From NCBI RefSeq assembly GCF_004363075.1, contig NZ_SNYN01000001.1, positions 473,938 through 537,937 of the forward strand: a stretch of 64,000 nt of DNA. Direction: 5' to 3'. Position 1 is the stretch's first letter. Each line of letters starts with the position of its first letter. Under the pieces are notes generated by a model, which was given only the letters and a program-made list of their open reading frames with translations, was not told the origin of the DNA and did not search any database. Below, in pieces: positions 62,794 to 64,000 of this stretch. A program made the position numbers and the translations under genes. The stretch is from Actinorugispora endophytica. Its GTDB lineage: Bacteria > Actinomycetota > Actinomycetes > Streptosporangiales > Streptosporangiaceae.

Positions 62794-63972
62794 GTGCAAG
62801 GGGAGCTGTTGGCCGCGATCGCGGGGATCGTCGGACTCGTGACAGGGGTCGCGGCCGGTCTGGCGTTTCGAATGAGTGAGGCGGGCCGTAGTCGTACCCC
62901 GAATCCGGCGCCGCAGTCGGAACTGCCGTCGGGGATCGCCGAAGTACTCGCGGCGCTGCCGTCGTCGGCGGTGGTCCTGGACCCCGCGGACCGGGTCCTC
63001 CGGGCCAGTTCGGCGGCCCGCGCCTACCGGCTCGTGCGCGGTGACGAGCTCGTCATCGGGGACCTGCTGGCCCTGGCGCGCCAGGTGCGCCGGGACGGCG
63101 TGATCCGCGAGACCGAGATCGAGGTGGCGGTGCGCAAGTTCGGCCCCGACTCCACGTCCTTCGCGGTGCGGGTGGCCCCGCTGGGCGGCACCGGACTGGT
63201 GCTGGTGCTGGCCGAGGACCAGACCGAACGGCGGAGGGTGGAGGCCGTACGGCGGGACTTCGTCGCCAATATCAGCCACGAGCTGAAGACCCCCGTCGGC
63301 GCGCTGTCGCTGCTCGCCGAGACGGTGGCCGACGCCAGCGACGACCCCGAGGCGGTGCGCCGCTTCACCGGTCGTATGCAGCAGGAGGCGTCGCGGCTGA
63401 CCAGCGTCATCCAGGACCTCATCACCCTGTCCCGCATCCAGGGGGCCGAGCCGATGGCCGAGCCCACCGACGTCCCGCTCGACAGCGTCGTGGACGAGGC
63501 GCTGGACGCGGTGCGGATGGCCGCCGACTCCAAGCACATCGAACTGGTGTCGAGCGGCACCGAAGGCGTGTCCGTGGTCGGCGACGAGGGCCTGCTGGTG
63601 ACCGCCATGCGCAATCTGGTGGCCAACGCGGTCGCGTACAGTCCAGAGCGCACCCGGGTCTCGGTATCGGTGCTGGTCACCTCCTCGACAGTGGACATCA
63701 GCGTGGCCGACCAGGGCATCGGGATCCCACAACAGGACCTGGAAAGAGTCTTCGAGCGCTTCTACCGTGTGGACGCGGCTCGGAGCCGGGCGACCGGAGG
63801 CACCGGTCTCGGCCTGGCGATTGTGAAGCACATCATGACCCACCATCGTGGGGAAGTGACCGTGTGGAGCAAGGAGGGTTCGGGGTCGACGTTCACTCTG
63901 CGTCTGCCCCGGCCCGAAACTCGGGAGCCCCAGCGCTCCGGTGGAAATACCTATCGGGAGGCAGCACAGTGA
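62794..63972 (+). CDS. senX3: Phosphate-responsive sensor histidine kinase (SenX3/PhoR type)
   Basis: 392 residues from a GTG start. One membrane segment near the N-terminus (LLAAIAGIVGLVTGVAAGLAF), a PAS-like domain (about 45-145), HisKA with H162 in FVANISHELKTPVGALSLL, and HATPase_c with N-box VTAMRNLVANAVAYSP, G1 VADQGIGIPQQDLERVF and G2 RATGGTGLGLAIVKHIM. Its stop overlaps the start of the response regulator (GTGA), so the two are translationally coupled. Confidence 0.95.
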   Translation: MQGELLAAIAGIVGLVTGVAAGLAFRMSEAGRSRTPNPAPQSELPSGIAEVLAALPSSAVVLDPADRVLRASSAARAYRLVRGDELVIGDLLALARQVRRDGVIRETEIEVAVRKFGPDSTSFAVRVAPLGGTGLVLVLAEDQTERRRVEAVRRDFVANISHELKTPVGALSLLAETVADASDDPEAVRRFTGRMQQEASRLTSVIQDLITLSRIQGAEPMAEPTDVPLDSVVDEALDAVRMAADSKHIELVSSGTEGVSVVGDEGLLVTAMRNLVANAVAYSPERTRVSVSVLVTSSTVDISVADQGIGIPQQDLERVFERFYRVDAARSRATGGTGLGLAIVKHIMTHHRGEVTVWSKEGSGSTFTLRLPRPETREPQRSGGNTYREAAQ

Positions 63973-64000
63973 CGCGTGTACTCGTCGTCGAGGACGAAGA
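63969..64000 (+). CDS. regX3: Response regulator RegX3/PhoP (5' end only)
   Basis: Starts with GTG in the GTGA overlap with senX3. The visible residues VTRVLVVEDEE are the first strand and acidic pocket of a receiver domain. The rest lies beyond the window. Confidence 0.85.
   Translation, partial: MTRVLVVEDE

Overview
The window is high-GC actinobacterial chromosome with dense genes, strongly GC-biased third positions and many GTG starts. The gene set (IdeR/DtxR, CarD-IspF, SenX3-RegX3-PhoU, DUF2530, DUF3027, DUF3263, bacterial XPB, OtsA/OtsB, GroEL with CIRCE) fits a filamentous actinomycete. Nocardiopsis or another Nocardiopsaceae is my best guess, made from general resemblance and not from a search. 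No rRNA, CRISPR array, prophage or intact insertion sequence was seen. One tRNA gene (Thr, anticodon TGT) is present.

Layout. 0-4.5 kb: end of a response regulator, a HAMP sensor kinase, a tiny CxxCxGxG protein, a membrane-anchored protein, an AlkX/YcaQ-type DNA glycosylase and a secreted lamin-tail protein. 4.9-9 kb: thiolase and acyl-CoA dehydrogenase on either side of a two-gene ABC exporter; both enzyme genes carry the same AACCGAA-N5-TTCGGTT operator. 9-15.8 kb: BrkB-type membrane protein, PAS-GAF-PP2C-ATPase regulator, IdeR, PdxH, citrate synthase. 15.9-24.4 kb: a 1,093-residue receptor-like protein with a periplasmic-binding domain, SerC, a glycerophosphodiester phosphodiesterase, and a tandem duplication carrying two diverged Uma2-family nuclease genes. 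24.4-28.7 kb: ThpR, MFS exporter with its MarR regulator, purine-type NCS2 permease. 28.8-42.7 kb: DUF2530, a methyltransferase, a sacsin/Hsp90-like ATPase, AIM24, DUF3027, a long cold-shock protein, a helicase-associated WYL protein, two dispanin-like membrane proteins and an XPB helicase. 42.7-52.2 kb: polysaccharide deacetylase, NUDIX, GroEL, then a SAM-riboswitch-controlled threonine-synthase-family gene with a ubiquitin-like sulfur carrier, then OtsA, a third Uma2 gene, OtsB and DUF3263. 52.3-64 kb: DUF62 SAM hydrolase, mycosin-like protease, serine hydrolase, MazG-like protein, tRNA-Thr, RlmB, CysS, a membrane protein, IspF, CarD, PhoU, SenX3 and the start of RegX3.

Three non-coding layers run through the region. 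(1) Four copies of a 218-436 bp, largely palindromic element with roughly 30 bp terminal inverted repeats; one end of every copy abuts a TAG stop codon. (2) A family of 24-32 bp near-perfect hairpins placed just after stop codons. (3) A 37 bp perfect hairpin that includes the 3' end of ispF. The most notable items are these repeats, the Uma2 duplication (near-identical flanks around a diverged coding core), and the riboswitch/ThrC-like/sulfur-carrier unit, which looks like a homocysteine-forming module and not ordinary threonine synthesis.
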